Of a stretch of 39,476 nucleotides of DNA, positions 39,469 through 39,476 are shown in pieces. The first letter of the stretch is position 1. Each line of letters begins with the position of its first letter. The notes below the pieces were generated by a model. It worked only from the letters and a program-made list of their open reading frames with translations, was not told the origin of the DNA and ran no database searches. The position numbers and the translations under genes are program-made. The stretch covers positions 1-39,476 of the forward strand of contig JAZNJM010000051.1 in assembly GCA_045578045.1 (NCBI GenBank), in the 5' to 3' direction. The stretch comes from SIG653 sp045578045 (GTDB lineage Bacteria; Bacillota; Clostridia; Oscillospirales; CAG-382).

Positions 39469-39476
39469 ACCTATTG

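Overview
The window looks like the chromosome of a low-GC Bacillota, most likely an anaerobic Clostridia-type gut bacterium. The reasons are strong AAGGAGG-like ribosome binding sites, frequent TTG starts, many near-consensus TTGACA-17-TATAAT promoters, a SpoIID relative, and housekeeping genes of Clostridia type (mutS-mutL, proC, YhbY, paired U32 proteins). I saw no rRNA, tRNA or recognisable insertion sequence. The species cannot be fixed from the sequence alone.

Left part (1-13916). The window opens inside a CRISPR array: seven 36-bp repeats of type II appearance, running off the left edge, with a broken last repeat. A bidirectional hairpin terminator follows, then nagB on the minus strand. 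A back-to-back promoter pair separates nagB from a plus-strand run: a PHP phosphatase, proC and a membrane protein; then a DUF624-like membrane protein, a type Ic aspartate aminotransferase and an anchored protein; then two U32 tRNA-hydroxylation-type proteins, YhbY and two GNAT acetyltransferases; then a large acidic exported protein behind a perfect sigma-A promoter, and a zinc ribbon.

Middle part (14124-25134). This is accessory in character: a P-loop kinase-like protein, a DUF6054-like protein, two paralogous membrane proteins and an FMN split-barrel protein, followed by three XRE regulator units in about 2.5 kb, two of them tied to membrane segments. Next is an envelope locus: a secreted C39-like cysteine peptidase on a long Ser/Glu stalk, a polytopic membrane protein, and a divergent SpoIID-like protein whose key active-site residues are replaced. 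Then come a small XRE regulator and a divergent lipoprotein with two nearly identical domains; a pair of 19-bp palindromes brackets the lipoprotein promoter. A YwaF-like membrane protein ends the mutS-mutL operon.

Right part (25192-39476). The mutS-mutL-ywaF operon (minus) diverges from malQ, which is followed by namZ (MurNAc hydrolase) translationally coupled to an MFS carrier. A decayed copy of part of that carrier gene lies about 0.5 kb downstream. The last 4.5 kb hold a compact operon: a small membrane-anchored protein, two tandem MacB-like ABC proteins (ATPase fused to an FtsX-type permease), and a minimal M50 intramembrane metalloprotease. It ends in a potentially structured RNA and a very strong terminator. 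This operon is the best candidate for an undescribed system. The layout suggests peptide export, sensing or immunity coupled to intramembrane proteolysis, but that function is inference.
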